From assembly GCA_947442505.1 (NCBI GenBank), contig CANEVR010000004.1, positions 1-64,000 on the forward strand: DNA of 64,000 nucleotides. The letters run 5' to 3'. Made by a program: the position numbers and the translations under genes. Source of the DNA: Flavobacteriales bacterium (GTDB lineage: Bacteria > Bacteroidota > Bacteroidia > Flavobacteriales_D > Sanyastnellaceae). Positions 30,102-41,435 of the stretch are shown piece by piece. How positions within the stretch are numbered: the stretch's first letter is position 1; each line of letters opens with the position of its first letter. The notes beneath the pieces are model-generated. The model searched no databases. It saw only the letters and a program-made list of their open reading frames with translations, and was not told the origin of the DNA.

Positions 30102-30950
30102 TTACAATTTGGTTATCGCGCGTTGCACGGCATTGCTCAATCGCATGAAATCTTCTGCCGTCATCGTTTTGTTTTCTTGAATTTTTTTCAATTCGGCTTG
30201 TGCCTCTTTCAAAAATTGAACAGCCTCTAAGTTGATCTTTTGTTGCTCAATTTTCTCCGAATCTTGCATTTGAATGCTTTGCAAACTGGTCTTGTATAAT
30301 TTTTCAAGATCTGCAATCTTTTGCATCATCTCACTCTGACCTTCCGCAGGCTCATGCACCACCACTTTCTTTTCCTTGTAAACTATTTCCTTTTCGGTCT
30401 TTCCTTTTTTCAAGAAGTATAGTATGGTAATTACCACAAGCAAACAAGCCAGAACGATGGAGACAAAGAACCACAATTCTTGCTCACCCTCCATTTGTCC
30501 AATCAATTCTTGACCGAATGAATACTTGGATTGTAAATCAATGCTCAGTGAACGCAATGAATCTTCGTTCTTTTTCAAAAGTTCATTTTGACTGCGCAAT
30601 TCGTTTAATTCCATTTTTTGGATTTGAGCTTTGAGCTGCGCCACTTCCTCGCTTTTCTTGTGGAAGGTGTAAAATGCAATTAAATCTTTGTACACTTTTT
30701 TAATCACCAATGGGTCCTTGGCCAAGTCATTCAATTGCTTTAACGTATCAATTTTAAGGATGTCCCATTTGTAGTTTTTAACAATGAGGGTATCCGCCTT
30801 CCAACCTGAAAGAATCAAATGTATCTGATCTGAACCCAAATCATTGATGGATGTTCCTTTGGACAAGATGGGACCACTGATGGTGGCCTTCTGACCATTC
30901 ATTGTAAGGCCCATGACCAATAGGCCAAGAATAAGTATAACTTTTTGCAT
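30102..30950 (-). CDS. Membrane protein with two coiled-coil regions, unknown function
   Basis: The 282 aa protein has an N-terminal hydrophobic signal (MQKVILILGLLVMGLTMNGQ), a periplasmic-type region and a predicted coiled coil about residues 97-145. One membrane segment follows near 160-182 (WFFVSIVLACLLVVITIL), then a charged stretch and a second coiled coil about 205-270. I do not recognise a family. The layout suggests a membrane-spanning scaffold. It sits between an S41 peptidase and an aminotransferase in a tight gene run. Confidence 0.7.
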   Translation of the reverse strand: MQKVILILGLLVMGLTMNGQKATISGPILSKGTSINDLGSDQIHLILSGWKADTLIVKNYKWDILKIDTLKQLNDLAKDPLVIKKVYKDLIAFYTFHKKSEEVAQLKAQIQKMELNELRSQNELLKKNEDSLRSLSIDLQSKYSFGQELIGQMEGEQELWFFVSIVLACLLVVITILYFLKKGKTEKEIVYKEKKVVVHEPAEGQSEMMQKIADLEKLYKTSLQSIQMQDSEKIEQQKINLEAVQFLKEAQAELKKIQENKTMTAEDFMRLSNAVQRAITKL

Positions 30951-30962
30951 AGCGACCGCAAG

Positions 30963-32399
30963 TTAAATCTTTTTTCTAAACGCACTCCAATATGGGTCGG
31001 TTCCGTGCATAATATTTTCAATGGAGTATTCTATTCTGATATCCGGACAAATATTGGGCGATTCAAAATCAAATTGTTTGTCATAGTTGTATCGGATGGT
31101 TGCGATAGAAATGGGCAATTTTGACTGCGGCAACAGGGTAATGGTGCCATTGCCAAATGTACCTTTTTCATTGCCCATGATGCATTGTCCCCATATTGTG
31201 CCCAAGTTATTCTTTTTCCAAGCTTGTGTAAAATCCACAGAAGCTGATGCAGACAATCCATTTACCCAAAGGTGTTTCTCTCCTGAATAAATCCATTTTT
31301 TTTGTTGAATCTTCTTATTAAAATACAAGGTGTCTACATTGCCCTGTTTCAATTCCATCATGTCTATGTAGCGTTGTATGTCTTCATTTCTGCGCATGAT
31401 GATCTTCAGGAAAGACCGAATCATTTTTCTCTTCAATGGCTTAACCCTGCTATCTGCTAGCACACTTCTCTTTACGATGATGTTATCAGGAGCGTTGTAT
31501 CCTTCTTGAATCAAAAATGACATCAGGTATTCCACCTCTGTGCTTTTGCCTCCAGTGTTATCTCTTAAGTCAACCACCAGATGCTTTAAATTTTTTCGGG
31601 AACATCTTTTGAAAAATGAACGAATCATTCTGTTTTGCTTTCCCATTTTTTGTGGAGCAAAAGTTTCTATTCTCAGATAAGCAGTATCGTTGTGGAATTC
31701 TATTTTCGGAAGTTCACTGTACAGTGCTTTGTTGCGTTTTTGATAATGGTCCTTTTCTTTTTTACCCCATGTTGGATACCATATGCTTTTCAGTGAACCA
31801 TTGGTGTCTTTGTACTGCACAAGAACGCTGTCCTCTTGTTGAAGATAAAAAACGGAGTAATACACGGGTAGCATTTCATCTTGCTGTCTGAGCATTCCAT
31901 CCGTGCTTTCATGTTCCCAAAACACCAATGGGGCTGCGTTTTCTGCAATTGTTGGCAATGAGATGCCATTGAACGATAATAATTCAGACCCCAAAGGAAT
32001 AAGATGCTGGGGGTCCTTAATCAACCGGTTTCCAATTTTTTTGAGAGGAACAATGTGGTAGTTGTTGTTCAGATGTTGGTTCCAAAGACCTTTGATGTGC
32101 ACTTGTGTGTGGCTGTCCTGCATGGTTTGCAAAAGGTGCCCCACAATCAAAGCAAATTCTAATTTACTCCTTGCTCCAGTACTGCAAGAATCATGAGCCA
32201 TTTGAACAGCTTTTTCCCAATCCAGCGGATCCGCATAGCCCGTGGGATAAGGGTGCGAAGCTTTCAAAATAGAGATCAACGAATCTATGTCATTGTTCAT
32301 TTCATCTGGAGAAAGCTTGGTATCTTCTAGTTGTCCCCAAATACAAAAGGGTAGGAAAAATCCTACCCCCATAAAAATGTATTTTAATCTTTCTATCAA
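30963..32399 (-). CDS. S41 family (tail-specific-like) peptidase
   Basis: The 478 aa product has a hydrophobic N-terminal signal, an N-terminal helical region and an S41-type core. HLVVDLRDNTGGKSTEVEYL is near residue 260, and the probable catalytic serine is in NGLSASASVDFTQAW near 385. No clear PDZ domain is visible. The exported location suggests periplasmic or surface proteolysis. It overlaps paaZ by 4 bp (ATGA), which implies translational coupling. Confidence 0.8.
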   Translation of the reverse strand: MIERLKYIFMGVGFFLPFCIWGQLEDTKLSPDEMNNDIDSLISILKASHPYPTGYADPLDWEKAVQMAHDSCSTGARSKLEFALIVGHLLQTMQDSHTQVHIKGLWNQHLNNNYHIVPLKKIGNRLIKDPQHLIPLGSELLSFNGISLPTIAENAAPLVFWEHESTDGMLRQQDEMLPVYYSVFYLQQEDSVLVQYKDTNGSLKSIWYPTWGKKEKDHYQKRNKALYSELPKIEFHNDTAYLRIETFAPQKMGKQNRMIRSFFKRCSRKNLKHLVVDLRDNTGGKSTEVEYLMSFLIQEGYNAPDNIIVKRSVLADSRVKPLKRKMIRSFLKIIMRRNEDIQRYIDMMELKQGNVDTLYFNKKIQQKKWIYSGEKHLWVNGLSASASVDFTQAWKKNNLGTIWGQCIMGNEKGTFGNGTITLLPQSKLPISIATIRYNYDKQFDFESPNICPDIRIEYSIENIMHGTDPYWSAFRKKI

Positions 32400-34438
32400 C
32401 CGTTGCGTTTTTTCACCATGGTCAGAATGGTCGCCAATGCTACCGTTTCTCCGGTTTCATCGTATACATCCACCAAGAATTTAACGATGCCTTTGGCAAT
32501 GTCTTCTTCGTTTCTTTTTTCTTGATCCACTTTTTCTTTCACTGTAAATCGAACCCCGATGGTCATTCCTGGATAAACGGGCTTGGTGAAACGGCAGTCC
32601 TCCAGTCCATAATTCAAGAGCACTGGACCTTTCTTTGGATCTACAAATAATCCTGCTGCTTTGGATAAAATGAAATAGCCATGTGCCACGCGTCTTTCGA
32701 AAATGGTTCCTTCCAAACTGGTTGCGTCCATGTGCGCATAAAAATTGTCTCCACTGACATTGGCAAAGTTTACAATGTCCGCATCGCTTACCGTGTGCTT
32801 GTGGGTGAAAACCGCATCTCCAATCACCAAGTCTTCAAAGTATTGTCTGAACAAATGCGGATTGGCTTCTCTTTGTTTTCCGCCGTATTGATACACATTG
32901 GTCAAGTGGGAAAGGGTAGTGGGCGTTCCTTGGATGGCCGTTCTTTGCATGTAATGAAGAACACCACGCTTTCCTCCCATTTCTTCGCCACCACCGGCGC
33001 GACCCGGTCCGCCGTGCACCAGCATGGGCATCGGTGAACCATGACCGGTGCTTTCAACCGCTGATTCACGGTTCAGTACCAAGATGCGTCCGTGGTGAGA
33101 TGCTGCTCCAAGGACAAAGTCTTTGGCTTCGTTATCATCAAATGTGGTGATGCTGGATACCAGCGATCCCTTGCCCAGTTTACTGATGGCCACTGCTTCC
33201 TCAGTTGTGCTATAGGGCAATAGGGTAGCGACAGGTCCAAAAGCTTCCACCTCGTGTGAACTCAAATTCGCAAAGGGTTGGTTGTTCAAGAAGACAACGG
33301 GCGAAATAAATGCGCCTTTATTGAAATCACCGTCAATGATTTCTGGCTGTTGCCCACCAATCACCATCTCCGATTCTTTTTTCAATATTTCCAATTTGGC
33401 CAAAACATCCTCGCGTTGGGATTGCGAAGCCAAACAGCCCATGCGAACTTTTTCATTGAGCGGATTGCCAATGGCTGTTTGAGACAGCGCCTTGCCCAAA
33501 GCAATCTGCACGTCCTCCACATATTTTTCTGGAACAATGATTCTGCGCACCGCGGTACATTTCTGTCCGCATTTTACCGTCATTTCCTTGCGGACTTCTT
33601 TGATGAATAGATCAAACTCAGGCGTTCCTGGAGCCGCGTCCAATCCCAAAATGGCAGAATTCAGTGAGTCCGCTTCCATGTTGAATGGAACCGACTCTGC
33701 GATGATTCTTGGATGGGCTTTTAATTTTTTCCCGGTGTGCGCAGACCCTGTAAAAGTCACAACATCTTGCAAGGTGACATGATCCAATGCGGAATGCGCA
33801 CTGCCCATGATCAATTGCAAAGCTCCTTGCGGTAGAATGTTGGAAGCAATGATGTCTTTTGTGACAACCTCAGCCAAGTAAGAAGATATGCTAGCAGGCT
33901 TCACCACTGCGGGAACACCAGCCAAGAGGTTAACAGCAATTTTCTCCAACATTCCCCAAACCGGAAAGTTGAAAGCGTTGATGTGAAAGGCCACGCCCTC
34001 TTTGGGCACCATGATGTGGTGGCCACCAAAAGTCCCATTCTTGGACAACTTGGCCATCTCTCCGTCTACATAATATCTTTCGTTGGGGAATTGTCTGCGC
34101 AAACTGGCATAGGCGAAAAGATTGCCTATACCACCTTCTATGTCAATCCAGCTATCCACCTTGGTGGCGCCTGTTTTGTAGGACCACTCGTAATAAACAT
34201 TCTTTCGTTCCATGAGGAAAAAGGCCAACGCTTTGAGCATGTTCCCGCGCTCATGAAAAGTCATTTTTCGCAATGCGGGGCCGCCTACCGTTCGGGCATA
34301 ATTGAAAACCGATGCGTAATCCACATCGGTGGTGCTGATTTCAAAGATGGGTTCGTTGTTGGTCGCATCCGTCAATACTTGCGTGTTGCCGGCTCCTTTT
34401 TCCCATTGTCCCAATATGTAATGCTCTAATGTTCTCAT
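32396..34438 (-). CDS. paaZ: Bifunctional PaaZ: aldehyde dehydrogenase / enoyl-CoA hydratase
   Basis: The 680 aa fusion has an aldehyde dehydrogenase domain (about 1-520; catalytic Cys in [11 protein letters not shown] near 295, general base Glu in FNMEADSLN near 255). A MaoC-type hydratase domain (about 545-680) carries the Asp-x4-His pair in [10 protein letters not shown]. In phenylacetate degradation it opens the oxepin-CoA ring and oxidises the semialdehyde. The ring epoxidase genes paaABCDE are not in the window, so a broader role is possible. Confidence 0.92.
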   Translation of the reverse strand: MRTLEHYILGQWEKGAGNTQVLTDATNNEPIFEISTTDVDYASVFNYARTVGGPALRKMTFHERGNMLKALAFFLMERKNVYYEWSYKTGATKVDSWIDIEGGIGNLFAYASLRRQFPNERYYVDGEMAKLSKNGTFGGHHIMVPKEGVAFHINAFNFPVWGMLEKIAVNLLAGVPAVVKPASISSYLAEVVTKDIIASNILPQGALQLIMGSAHSALDHVTLQDVVTFTGSAHTGKKLKAHPRIIAESVPFNMEADSLNSAILGLDAAPGTPEFDLFIKEVRKEMTVKCGQKCTAVRRIIVPEKYVEDVQIALGKALSQTAIGNPLNEKVRMGCLASQSQREDVLAKLEILKKESEMVIGGQQPEIIDGDFNKGAFISPVVFLNNQPFANLSSHEVEAFGPVATLLPYSTTEEAVAISKLGKGSLVSSITTFDDNEAKDFVLGAASHHGRILVLNRESAVESTGHGSPMPMLVHGGPGRAGGGEEMGGKRGVLHYMQRTAIQGTPTTLSHLTNVYQYGGKQREANPHLFRQYFEDLVIGDAVFTHKHTVSDADIVNFANVSGDNFYAHMDATSLEGTIFERRVAHGYFILSKAAGLFVDPKKGPVLLNYGLEDCRFTKPVYPGMTIGVRFTVKEKVDQEKRNEEDIAKGIVKFLVDVYDETGETVALATILTMVKKRNG

Positions 34439-34478
34439 GTCTGATAATTGATGGGCACAAGTTAAAATGGAAAGGGTT

Positions 34479-34486
34479 TATCTTTG
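34479..34486 (+). promoter_or_regulatory. Minus-7 element of purE
   Basis: TATCTTTG lies 17 bp before the purE ATG in the 65-bp space divergent from paaZ. A matching minus-33 is not evident. Confidence 0.4.
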
Positions 34487-34503
34487 TCAAAAATTTATTG
34501 ATC

Positions 34504-34983
34504 ATGGTTGGAATTATCATGGGTAGCAAGAGCGATTGGCCCATCATGCAAGAGGCAGCAGAGGTATTGAAAATGTTGGGCGTGGCTTATGAAGCGGAAG
34601 TGGTTTCGGCGCACAGAACTCCGGAGCGTATGTTTGAATATGCTCAGAAGGCGCATTCAAGAGGCATCAAAGTAATCATTGCTGGCGCAGGCGGTGCAGC
34701 GCATCTTCCAGGTATGACGGCATCCATTACTCCGCTGCCTGTTATAGGTGTTCCCATTAAATCCTCCAATTCCATTGATGGTTGGGACAGTGTATTGTCC
34801 ATCTTGCAAATGCCTGCGGGAGTTCCTGTGGCAACTGTTGCTTTGAATGGTGGTCGCAATGCGGGTATCTTGGCGGCTCAGATTATTGGAACCCATGATG
34901 AAGCCTTGTTGAAGCGCATTGTTGCTTTCAAAGAAGAGTTAAAGAAAAAAGTGTTGGACGCTGCAAAAGATTTGAAGTCATGA
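34504..34983 (+). CDS. purE: N5-carboxyaminoimidazole ribonucleotide mutase
   Basis: The 159 aa class I PurE begins [16 protein letters not shown] and has the active-site segment [13 protein letters not shown] and [14 protein letters not shown]. It moves the carboxyl group of N5-CAIR to give CAIR in purine synthesis. ATG at 34504 is the start; the frame is open further upstream but the extra residues are not PurE-like. purK is not adjacent. It overlaps the next gene by 4 bp. Confidence 0.96.
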   Translation: MVGIIMGSKSDWPIMQEAAEVLKMLGVAYEAEVVSAHRTPERMFEYAQKAHSRGIKVIIAGAGGAAHLPGMTASITPLPVIGVPIKSSNSIDGWDSVLSILQMPAGVPVATVALNGGRNAGILAAQIIGTHDEALLKRIVAFKEELKKKVLDAAKDLKS

Positions 34984-35876
34984 GTTTTTTATCATTGGAT
35001 CCTAAGGCGCTCAAAGTAGCACAAGTGCATGGATACTTGTTGGGAGCAGTTGCGCCACGACCCATTGCATTGGTGAGCACAATTGATGCGGATGGTAATC
35101 CGAATCTTTCGCCCTTCAGTTTTTTCAATGTATTCTCAGCCAATCCGCCCATCGCTATTTTCTCTCCTGCACGCAGAGGTCGAGACAACACCACCAAACA
35201 CACCTACGAAAACGCCAAGATTCACAAAGAGTGCGTGATCAATATTGTCAATTTTGATATGGTACAGCAAATGAGCTTATCCAGTACAGAATATCCCAAA
35301 GGAGTGAATGAATTCATCAAGAGTGGTTTTACGCCGATTGATTCGGAAGTGGTCAAACCGCCCAGAGTGATGGAATCTCCCGTTCAGTTGGAGTGCATCA
35401 TCAAAGAGGTGATTGAATTGGGATCTGAAGGTGGCGCGGGCAATTTAATTGTGTCAGAAGTAGTGCGCATCCACATCAATGAAAATGTATTGGATGACAA
35501 CGGGAAAATTGATCCCGTCAAAATTGATCAAGTGGCTCGTTTGGGAGGCGATTGGTATTCCAGAGCCAAGGATAGTTTGTTTTCTGTGGCCAAACCCTTG
35601 GAAAAAATGGGCATTGGTGTAGATCAGATCCCAGCAGATATTCGTTTGTCTCATGTGCTAACCGGCAATCATTTGGGTCAATTGGGAAATGTAGAATCAC
35701 TGCCCAATGAGACTGAAGTGAACGAATACAAACTCACAGAACTGTCCGATATTTTCTTAGAGCATGAAAAAGATGGAAAGGCCTTAGAAATGGCCTTGCA
35801 TCATCACGCTGCGAAGTTATTGGATGAACAACATGTCACCGAAGCTTGGATGACCTTGTTGTCTTTTAATGCATAA
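34980..35876 (+). CDS. Flavin reductase-like (FMN-binding split barrel) protein
   Basis: The 298 aa protein carries a flavoreductase-type split barrel in its first ~200 residues, with [26 protein letters not shown] and [15 protein letters not shown] near the FMN site. A helical C-terminal extension of about 90 residues follows. The family includes FMN-binding reductases and hydrolase-like members, so the substrate is open. It is translationally coupled to purE through the ATGA overlap and converges with the ABC-F gene 5 bp away. Confidence 0.85.
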   Translation: MSFLSLDPKALKVAQVHGYLLGAVAPRPIALVSTIDADGNPNLSPFSFFNVFSANPPIAIFSPARRGRDNTTKHTYENAKIHKECVINIVNFDMVQQMSLSSTEYPKGVNEFIKSGFTPIDSEVVKPPRVMESPVQLECIIKEVIELGSEGGAGNLIVSEVVRIHINENVLDDNGKIDPVKIDQVARLGGDWYSRAKDSLFSVAKPLEKMGIGVDQIPADIRLSHVLTGNHLGQLGNVESLPNETEVNEYKLTELSDIFLEHEKDGKALEMALHHHAAKLLDEQHVTEAWMTLLSFNA

Positions 35877-35881
35877 AATCT

Positions 35882-37510
<1,629 letters not shown>

Positions 37511-37543
37511 TTAAGCGGCCGCAAAGATAGGCTTTAATTGCCT

Positions 37544-38071
37544 TTATTTTTCGTAAAGTTCCAATAGTCCCGGAGGCAGGCTCAGGAAAATGTGGTGGTC
37601 TTCTTCTTTGATTTCCGCAATAAAGGCAGGTTGAAGCGGAACGTAGATCGTTTGCCCATCGCGGTCAATTTCCATCATGGGATTGACCCCTGAATCATTG
37701 ACTTCGGCCAAAACACCAATGGGAACTTTGTCTTCAGTAAATACGCGAAAACCAATCCAACCGCGGATGTTATCGCGCATTTGATCGGTTTCACTCACCT
37801 CATCGGGTCGGATATAGATTTCCGCTTTAACCCAAGGTAAAGCATCCGCCTCTGATTCTATTCCCTCTAGTTTCATGCGAAGTGTCGTATTGGTTTTTCG
37901 ACCCAAATCCTCGATGATAAAAGGAGTAATTCTTCCTTTTTGGTAAAGGAAAAGCGATTCCAAGTCCACATAATCAAAAGGGGAGGAGGAGTTGATCCAA
38001 ATGGTAAACTCTCCTTTGTAGCCGTGCAGTTTGGTGATTTTACCCAGCGGGTGAAGGTCTTTGATTTCCAT
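37544..38071 (-). CDS. rimM: Ribosome maturation factor RimM
   Basis: The 175 aa protein matures the 30S head by binding S19 and 16S rRNA. The N-terminal domain has HPLGKITKLHGYKGEFTI. The PRC-barrel C-terminal domain has GFRVFTEDKVPIGVLAEV and ends PPGLLELYEK. ATG at 38071 is chosen because family members start just before the PLGKI motif. It follows rpsP, but a terminator lies between them and a perfect minus-7 element sits 5 bp before the ATG. Confidence 0.95.
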   Translation of the reverse strand: MEIKDLHPLGKITKLHGYKGEFTIWINSSSPFDYVDLESLFLYQKGRITPFIIEDLGRKTNTTLRMKLEGIESEADALPWVKAEIYIRPDEVSETDQMRDNIRGWIGFRVFTEDKVPIGVLAEVNDSGVNPMMEIDRDGQTIYVPLQPAFIAEIKEEDHHIFLSLPPGLLELYEK

Positions 38072-38076
38072 GTTAG

Positions 38077-38084
38077 CAAAAATA
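38077..38084 (-). promoter_or_regulatory. Minus-7 element of rimM
   Basis: TATTTTTG on the minus strand ends 5 bp before the rimM ATG. It overlaps the T-run of the rpsP terminator, so termination and reinitiation are packed into about 40 bp. Confidence 0.45.
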
Positions 38085-38087
38085 AAA

Positions 38088-38111
38088 AAAGCCGACACGA
38101 TGGTCGGCTTT
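38088..38111 (-). terminator. Terminator after rpsP
   Basis: AAAGCCGAC and GTCGGCTTT form a 9-bp stem with a 6-nt loop. On the minus strand it is followed by TTTTATTTTTG. It separates rpsP from rimM. Confidence 0.88.
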
Positions 38112-38127
38112 AATGGGTTGATGAAGA

Positions 38128-38727
38128 TTATTCACCTGCATTTTCAGCAGGAGCCTCTTCTGTTGGAGTTGCCGCTTCAGCTGCTGGAGCTTCTTCAGTT
38201 GTTTCAACTGTTTCCGCTGCCGCTGGGGCTTCTTCTGCTACTTCCTCTACTACTTCTGCAGCAGCAGCTTCAGCTGCAGCTTGAGAGATAGCTTGAAGGC
38301 GAGCCTCATTTATTGCGCGCTCACGCTTCAATGTTTCATTGTCGGCAGAAGCCTTGGCTTGCGCCAAGCCATCACGCTTGGATTGAATTTTAGATTCTTT
38401 ACCACTGTTCCAATCTGCCCAACGTTGGTCGGCCTCTTCTTGGGTCAAAGCACCTTTCAATACACCTTTTTGCAAGTGCAAGCGGTACAATACACCACGG
38501 TAGCTAAGGATAGCACGAGCCGTTTCGGTTGGTTGAGCACCATTTTGTAACCAAGACAAAGCTTTTGCATTGTCCAAGTCAATGGTAGCAGGGTTGGTGT
38601 TGGGGTTGTAGCTTCCGATACGCTCGATGAACTTACCATCACGTGGTGAACGAGCATCAGCTGCTACGATGTGGAAGAAAGGTTTTCCTTTCTTACCGTG
38701 TCTTTGAAGACGAATTTTTACTGACAT
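38128..38727 (-). CDS. rpsP: 30S ribosomal protein S16 with long Ala/Glu tail
   Basis: The 199 aa protein starts MSVKIRLQRHGKKGKPFFHIV and has a normal S16 core of about 85 residues. A lysine-rich helix follows, then a tail of about 60 residues made mostly of Ala, Glu, Pro, Thr and Val. S16 is usually 75-90 aa; long tails are known in Bacteroidota. ATG at 38727 fits the family start. The tail role is unknown. Confidence 0.96.
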   Translation of the reverse strand: MSVKIRLQRHGKKGKPFFHIVAADARSPRDGKFIERIGSYNPNTNPATIDLDNAKALSWLQNGAQPTETARAILSYRGVLYRLHLQKGVLKGALTQEEADQRWADWNSGKESKIQSKRDGLAQAKASADNETLKRERAINEARLQAISQAAAEAAAAEVVEEVAEEAPAAAETVETTEEAPAAEAATPTEEAPAENAGE

Positions 38728-38820
38728 AGTTTTTGTTTTTTGGGTACGAAACCCGATTAACAATTGATTTTAAGGACGCGAAGATAACAAATGGATTTTA
38801 ATGGTGGAGTATTTTTTTTG

Positions 38821-39180
38821 TTATTCTGCATTTTCAGCACTTTCAAGAAGTAATTTCAGCTCCGTAACTTCAACTTTCAAAGGCTCTAGGTGATTTTTAA
38901 TAATGGCCCAAACGATTGAATGGTCTATTCCATCATAGGCATGAACCAAACGGTTTCGAAATGAAATGATTGATTGATCTTTTGAAATAGAGAGATTAGG
39001 CTCTTTTTTCTTAAATTGATTCATGGCTTCCCCGATGATAGCCAATTGACGTTCAACGGCACTTTGCGTCTTGTAATCAGAACAATATTGGGTGAAATTT
39101 TGAATTTCTCCGACAAATTCTTCAATCAAATCGATAGCCATTAAGACATCCGTAAGGTATTTTACACTATGCTTTTTCAT
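38821..39180 (-). CDS. HepT-like toxin (DUF86 RNase/AMPylation target)
   Basis: The 119 aa all-helical protein has the HEPN motif R-x4-H-x-Y exactly: Arg75, His80 and Tyr82 in FRNRLVHAYD. HepT toxins cut RNA and are silenced when the partner nucleotidyltransferase adds AMP to the Tyr. It overlaps the partner gene by 14 bp. The pair forms a type VII toxin-antitoxin module. Confidence 0.85.
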   Translation of the reverse strand: MKKHSVKYLTDVLMAIDLIEEFVGEIQNFTQYCSDYKTQSAVERQLAIIGEAMNQFKKKEPNLSISKDQSIISFRNRLVHAYDGIDHSIVWAIIKNHLEPLKVEVTELKLLLESAENAE

Positions 39181-39484
39181 AGATCAGAACTTTACTTTCT
39201 TCGATGCTCCTTTTCAATATTGGATTTTTCAATGAACTCAGGGTAATCAGGTCTACTTTTCGCTGAAAAAAAGATTCCAGTTTATCCCAGATTTGAATCA
39301 GAGCTTCACCTCTTTGTAGAGGATCGAGCGTGTTTAACTCAATGACCAAATCGATATCACTGTTTTGTTGATCAAAGGCATTTGTGGTTGCTGAACCAAA
39401 GGCATACAATTTCGCTATCGGGAAATGTCCACAGATTTGGTTAAACTCCAAATCCTTTTGCCCGATATAATCTGAAATATACAT
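39167..39484 (-). CDS. MNT-type nucleotidyltransferase antitoxin
   Basis: The 105 aa minimal nucleotidyltransferase has GS at residues 30-31 and the metal-binding Asp43 and Asp45 of DID. The usual GS-x10-DxD spacing is one residue longer here. It is predicted to AMPylate the HepT toxin encoded just downstream. A near-consensus minus-7 element (TAAATTAG) ends 4 bp before its ATG. Confidence 0.83.
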   Translation of the reverse strand: MYISDYIGQKDLEFNQICGHFPIAKLYAFGSATTNAFDQQNSDIDLVIELNTLDPLQRGEALIQIWDKLESFFQRKVDLITLSSLKNPILKRSIEESKVLIYEKA

Positions 39485-39588
39485 GTGGCTAATTTAGTGG
39501 ATTAATTCTTTCCATTTCGACTCTTTACATTTATTGATGGATGAACATAGGTTGAAACAATGTTTATTTTTTCTTTTCGTTTCCATTC

Positions 39589-39596
39589 TACATTTG
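39589..39596 (+). promoter_or_regulatory. Minus-7 element of the 39603 operon
   Basis: TACATTTG ends 6 bp before the ATG at 39603. This supports that start over the in-frame ATG at 39534. Confidence 0.45.
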
Positions 39597-39602
39597 TTTC
39601 GC

Positions 39603-40172
39603 ATGATGGATAAGATTTCAGTTCGTTTATTTTTGTTATTACTATCCTGTTGGATTTCTGGAAGGATGAGTGCCCAGTATGAGCTCAATCCCATGTCAGG
39701 CATGACTTGGCACAACGCAGGGATAGGGTTGAGTGCGGCAGATTTTCAATCGGGACAATTCAATTACCTCCGCTCTTTCCGCAGTGAAACCGTTTTATCA
39801 GTGAACCGACTTTCCATCAACCGTGAATTGGGCAACAATCCCAATGACACCATTTCCAATGCCAATACAACCATAGAATTGGCCTTAATGTTCGGTGAGT
39901 GTTGGCAAGGGAAGCGCAAGCCATGGTGGATAGCCACGGCAGTGGGCATGTCCTTGAACAATCGCAGGTATTGGGATTTTGTTCCGCAAAGTGAGACCGA
40001 AGTTGAATTAAATAACAAATTCACCATGGGCATACCTGGTCATTTGGAAGTGGGATGGATGTTCAGCAAACAATGGGGAGTTGCCCTTTCAGCCAATGCC
40101 AATTGGAATTTTCGGGAGGCTTGGTGGGGTGGAGGGATTGGTGTGGTGTACCGCATGAAAAAGAAAGCATGA
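39603..40172 (+). CDS. Secreted protein of unknown function, possible outer-membrane barrel
   Basis: From ATG 39603 the 189 aa product has a signal peptide ending GRMSAQ. The mature part has alternating beta-strand patterns (IELALMFGECW, VALSANANWNFREAWWGGG) and short aromatic-rich strands, as in small outer-membrane beta-barrels. I do not recognise a family. Its TGA overlaps the ATG of the globin gene, so the two are probably translated together. Confidence 0.6.
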   Translation: MMDKISVRLFLLLLSCWISGRMSAQYELNPMSGMTWHNAGIGLSAADFQSGQFNYLRSFRSETVLSVNRLSINRELGNNPNDTISNANTTIELALMFGECWQGKRKPWWIATAVGMSLNNRRYWDFVPQSETEVELNNKFTMGIPGHLEVGWMFSKQWGVALSANANWNFREAWWGGGIGVVYRMKKKA

Positions 40173-40540
40173 AGCACGATATTCAAACAGCTGATGATGT
40201 TGCCTTGTTGGTGGATGCCTTCTATAACAAGGTGTTTCAGGATGTGGTCATGCAGCCTTTTTTTGCGCATGTGGATTATCCCACACACCGACCCAAGATG
40301 ATTGCCTTTTGGAATTTTGCCTTGTTGGATATTCCCGGATATACCACCCAGGTCTGGGACGCCCACGCAGGGATGCGCATCTCACCTCCGTTGTTTGATC
40401 ATTGGGTGAATCTGTTTGTGACAACTGTGGATGAGCTTTTCGAAGGAGAGATTGCACTAAAAGCCAAATTTCGTGCGCAAACCATTGGATGGATGTTTAA
40501 AGAAAAAATGAAAGCAAAATTGGATCATGAAAATCAATAG
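40169..40540 (+). CDS. Truncated globin, group III-like
   Basis: The 123 aa protein resembles group III truncated haemoglobins: MKHDIQTADDVALLVDAFYNKV at the start, RPKMIAFWNF in the middle and a DELFEGEIALKAKFRAQTIG end. The aligned proximal His, normally in an H-F-x-R-W context, appears as Leu75 in LFDHWV, with a His three residues later. Haem binding is therefore uncertain. The ATG at 40169 overlaps the previous stop. The downstream gene starts inside its last codons. Confidence 0.8.
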   Translation: MKHDIQTADDVALLVDAFYNKVFQDVVMQPFFAHVDYPTHRPKMIAFWNFALLDIPGYTTQVWDAHAGMRISPPLFDHWVNLFVTTVDELFEGEIALKAKFRAQTIGWMFKEKMKAKLDHENQ

Positions 40541-41426
40541 ACTGTTGTTCCTCATTGTATGGGTGATATCTCCATTTTTCACCCTTGCATCGCATCCCGT
40601 TGATGCTGTGATTGTGCGCTTGGAGCGGAACATAGCGCTGCTACATGATTCTTTGGCGCAGTCCAAGTATGATGAGCAGACATTGCGCTATGCACAGCAG
40701 ATGATGGACTCCCTGGCGATAATACCCGCAAACGCAGAAACGTTCAACTACCCATTTAATCTATGGAAGTTCTGCCGATTGATTTCAGCCGATGGTCGCT
40801 TGCGCATCATCAACTGGAACGCTCCATTGCAGAATGGAGAGCACGTTTATTTTGGAATTGTTTGGATTTGGAACGAAGAAGAAAAGACTTATTACTCGGT
40901 GGTATTGAAAGACAATATGCGGGATTTGGACAAGTTTGAAACGCGGTATTTGGATGCGGAGACTTGGCCTGCTGCGTTGTATTATGAGATTATTGCACAC
41001 CCCAAAGGTCGTGGTTCAAAACGGTGTGACACCTACACCTTATTGGGTTGGGATGGAAGAGACAACTTGACCAATGCCAAGGTTTTGGATGTGATCAAGA
41101 TTACAGCCAAGGACAAAATTCGATTTGGTGAAGGGCTGTTTGAAACCGGCACGGGCATGAAGAAACGATTGATGTTTCAATATGCCGATGAAGTCAGTGC
41201 GTCCTTCAAGTATTATCCCAAGAAGAAGTGCATAGTGATGGATCACTTGTCTCCCAAGTCATCCATGATGGAAGGCATATTTGCGGATTACGGACCAGAT
41301 GGCACCTACGATTTGTATCAATGGGAGAAAGGCAAATGGAAGTTGTACTCCAACATCGACATTAGCCTATTCTCATCGAGTGACACCAAGATGTACAAAC
41401 CGCCGGTTAGGCAGCGGAATTTTTAA
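40527..41426 (+). CDS. Secreted protein of unknown function
   Basis: The 299 aa product has a signal peptide (cleavage near LASHP, about residue 22), an N-terminal helical part (about 28-65) and then a beta-rich domain with many Trp and Tyr residues (WIWNEEEKTYYSVVLKDN, YPKKKCIVMDHLSPKS). No lipobox, membrane segment or catalytic motif is seen. I do not recognise it. It overlaps the globin gene by 14 bp, forming a three-gene unit that starts at 39603. Confidence 0.6.
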   Translation: MKINRLLFLIVWVISPFFTLASHPVDAVIVRLERNIALLHDSLAQSKYDEQTLRYAQQMMDSLAIIPANAETFNYPFNLWKFCRLISADGRLRIINWNAPLQNGEHVYFGIVWIWNEEEKTYYSVVLKDNMRDLDKFETRYLDAETWPAALYYEIIAHPKGRGSKRCDTYTLLGWDGRDNLTNAKVLDVIKITAKDKIRFGEGLFETGTGMKKRLMFQYADEVSASFKYYPKKKCIVMDHLSPKSSMMEGIFADYGPDGTYDLYQWEKGKWKLYSNIDISLFSSSDTKMYKPPVRQRNF

Positions 41427-41435
41427 GATAAGGTA

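Noticed and set aside
39534-39602. Longer N-terminus of the secreted protein at 39603
   Set aside because: The minus-7 element at 39589-39596 lies inside this extension, and a normal signal peptide begins at 39603.
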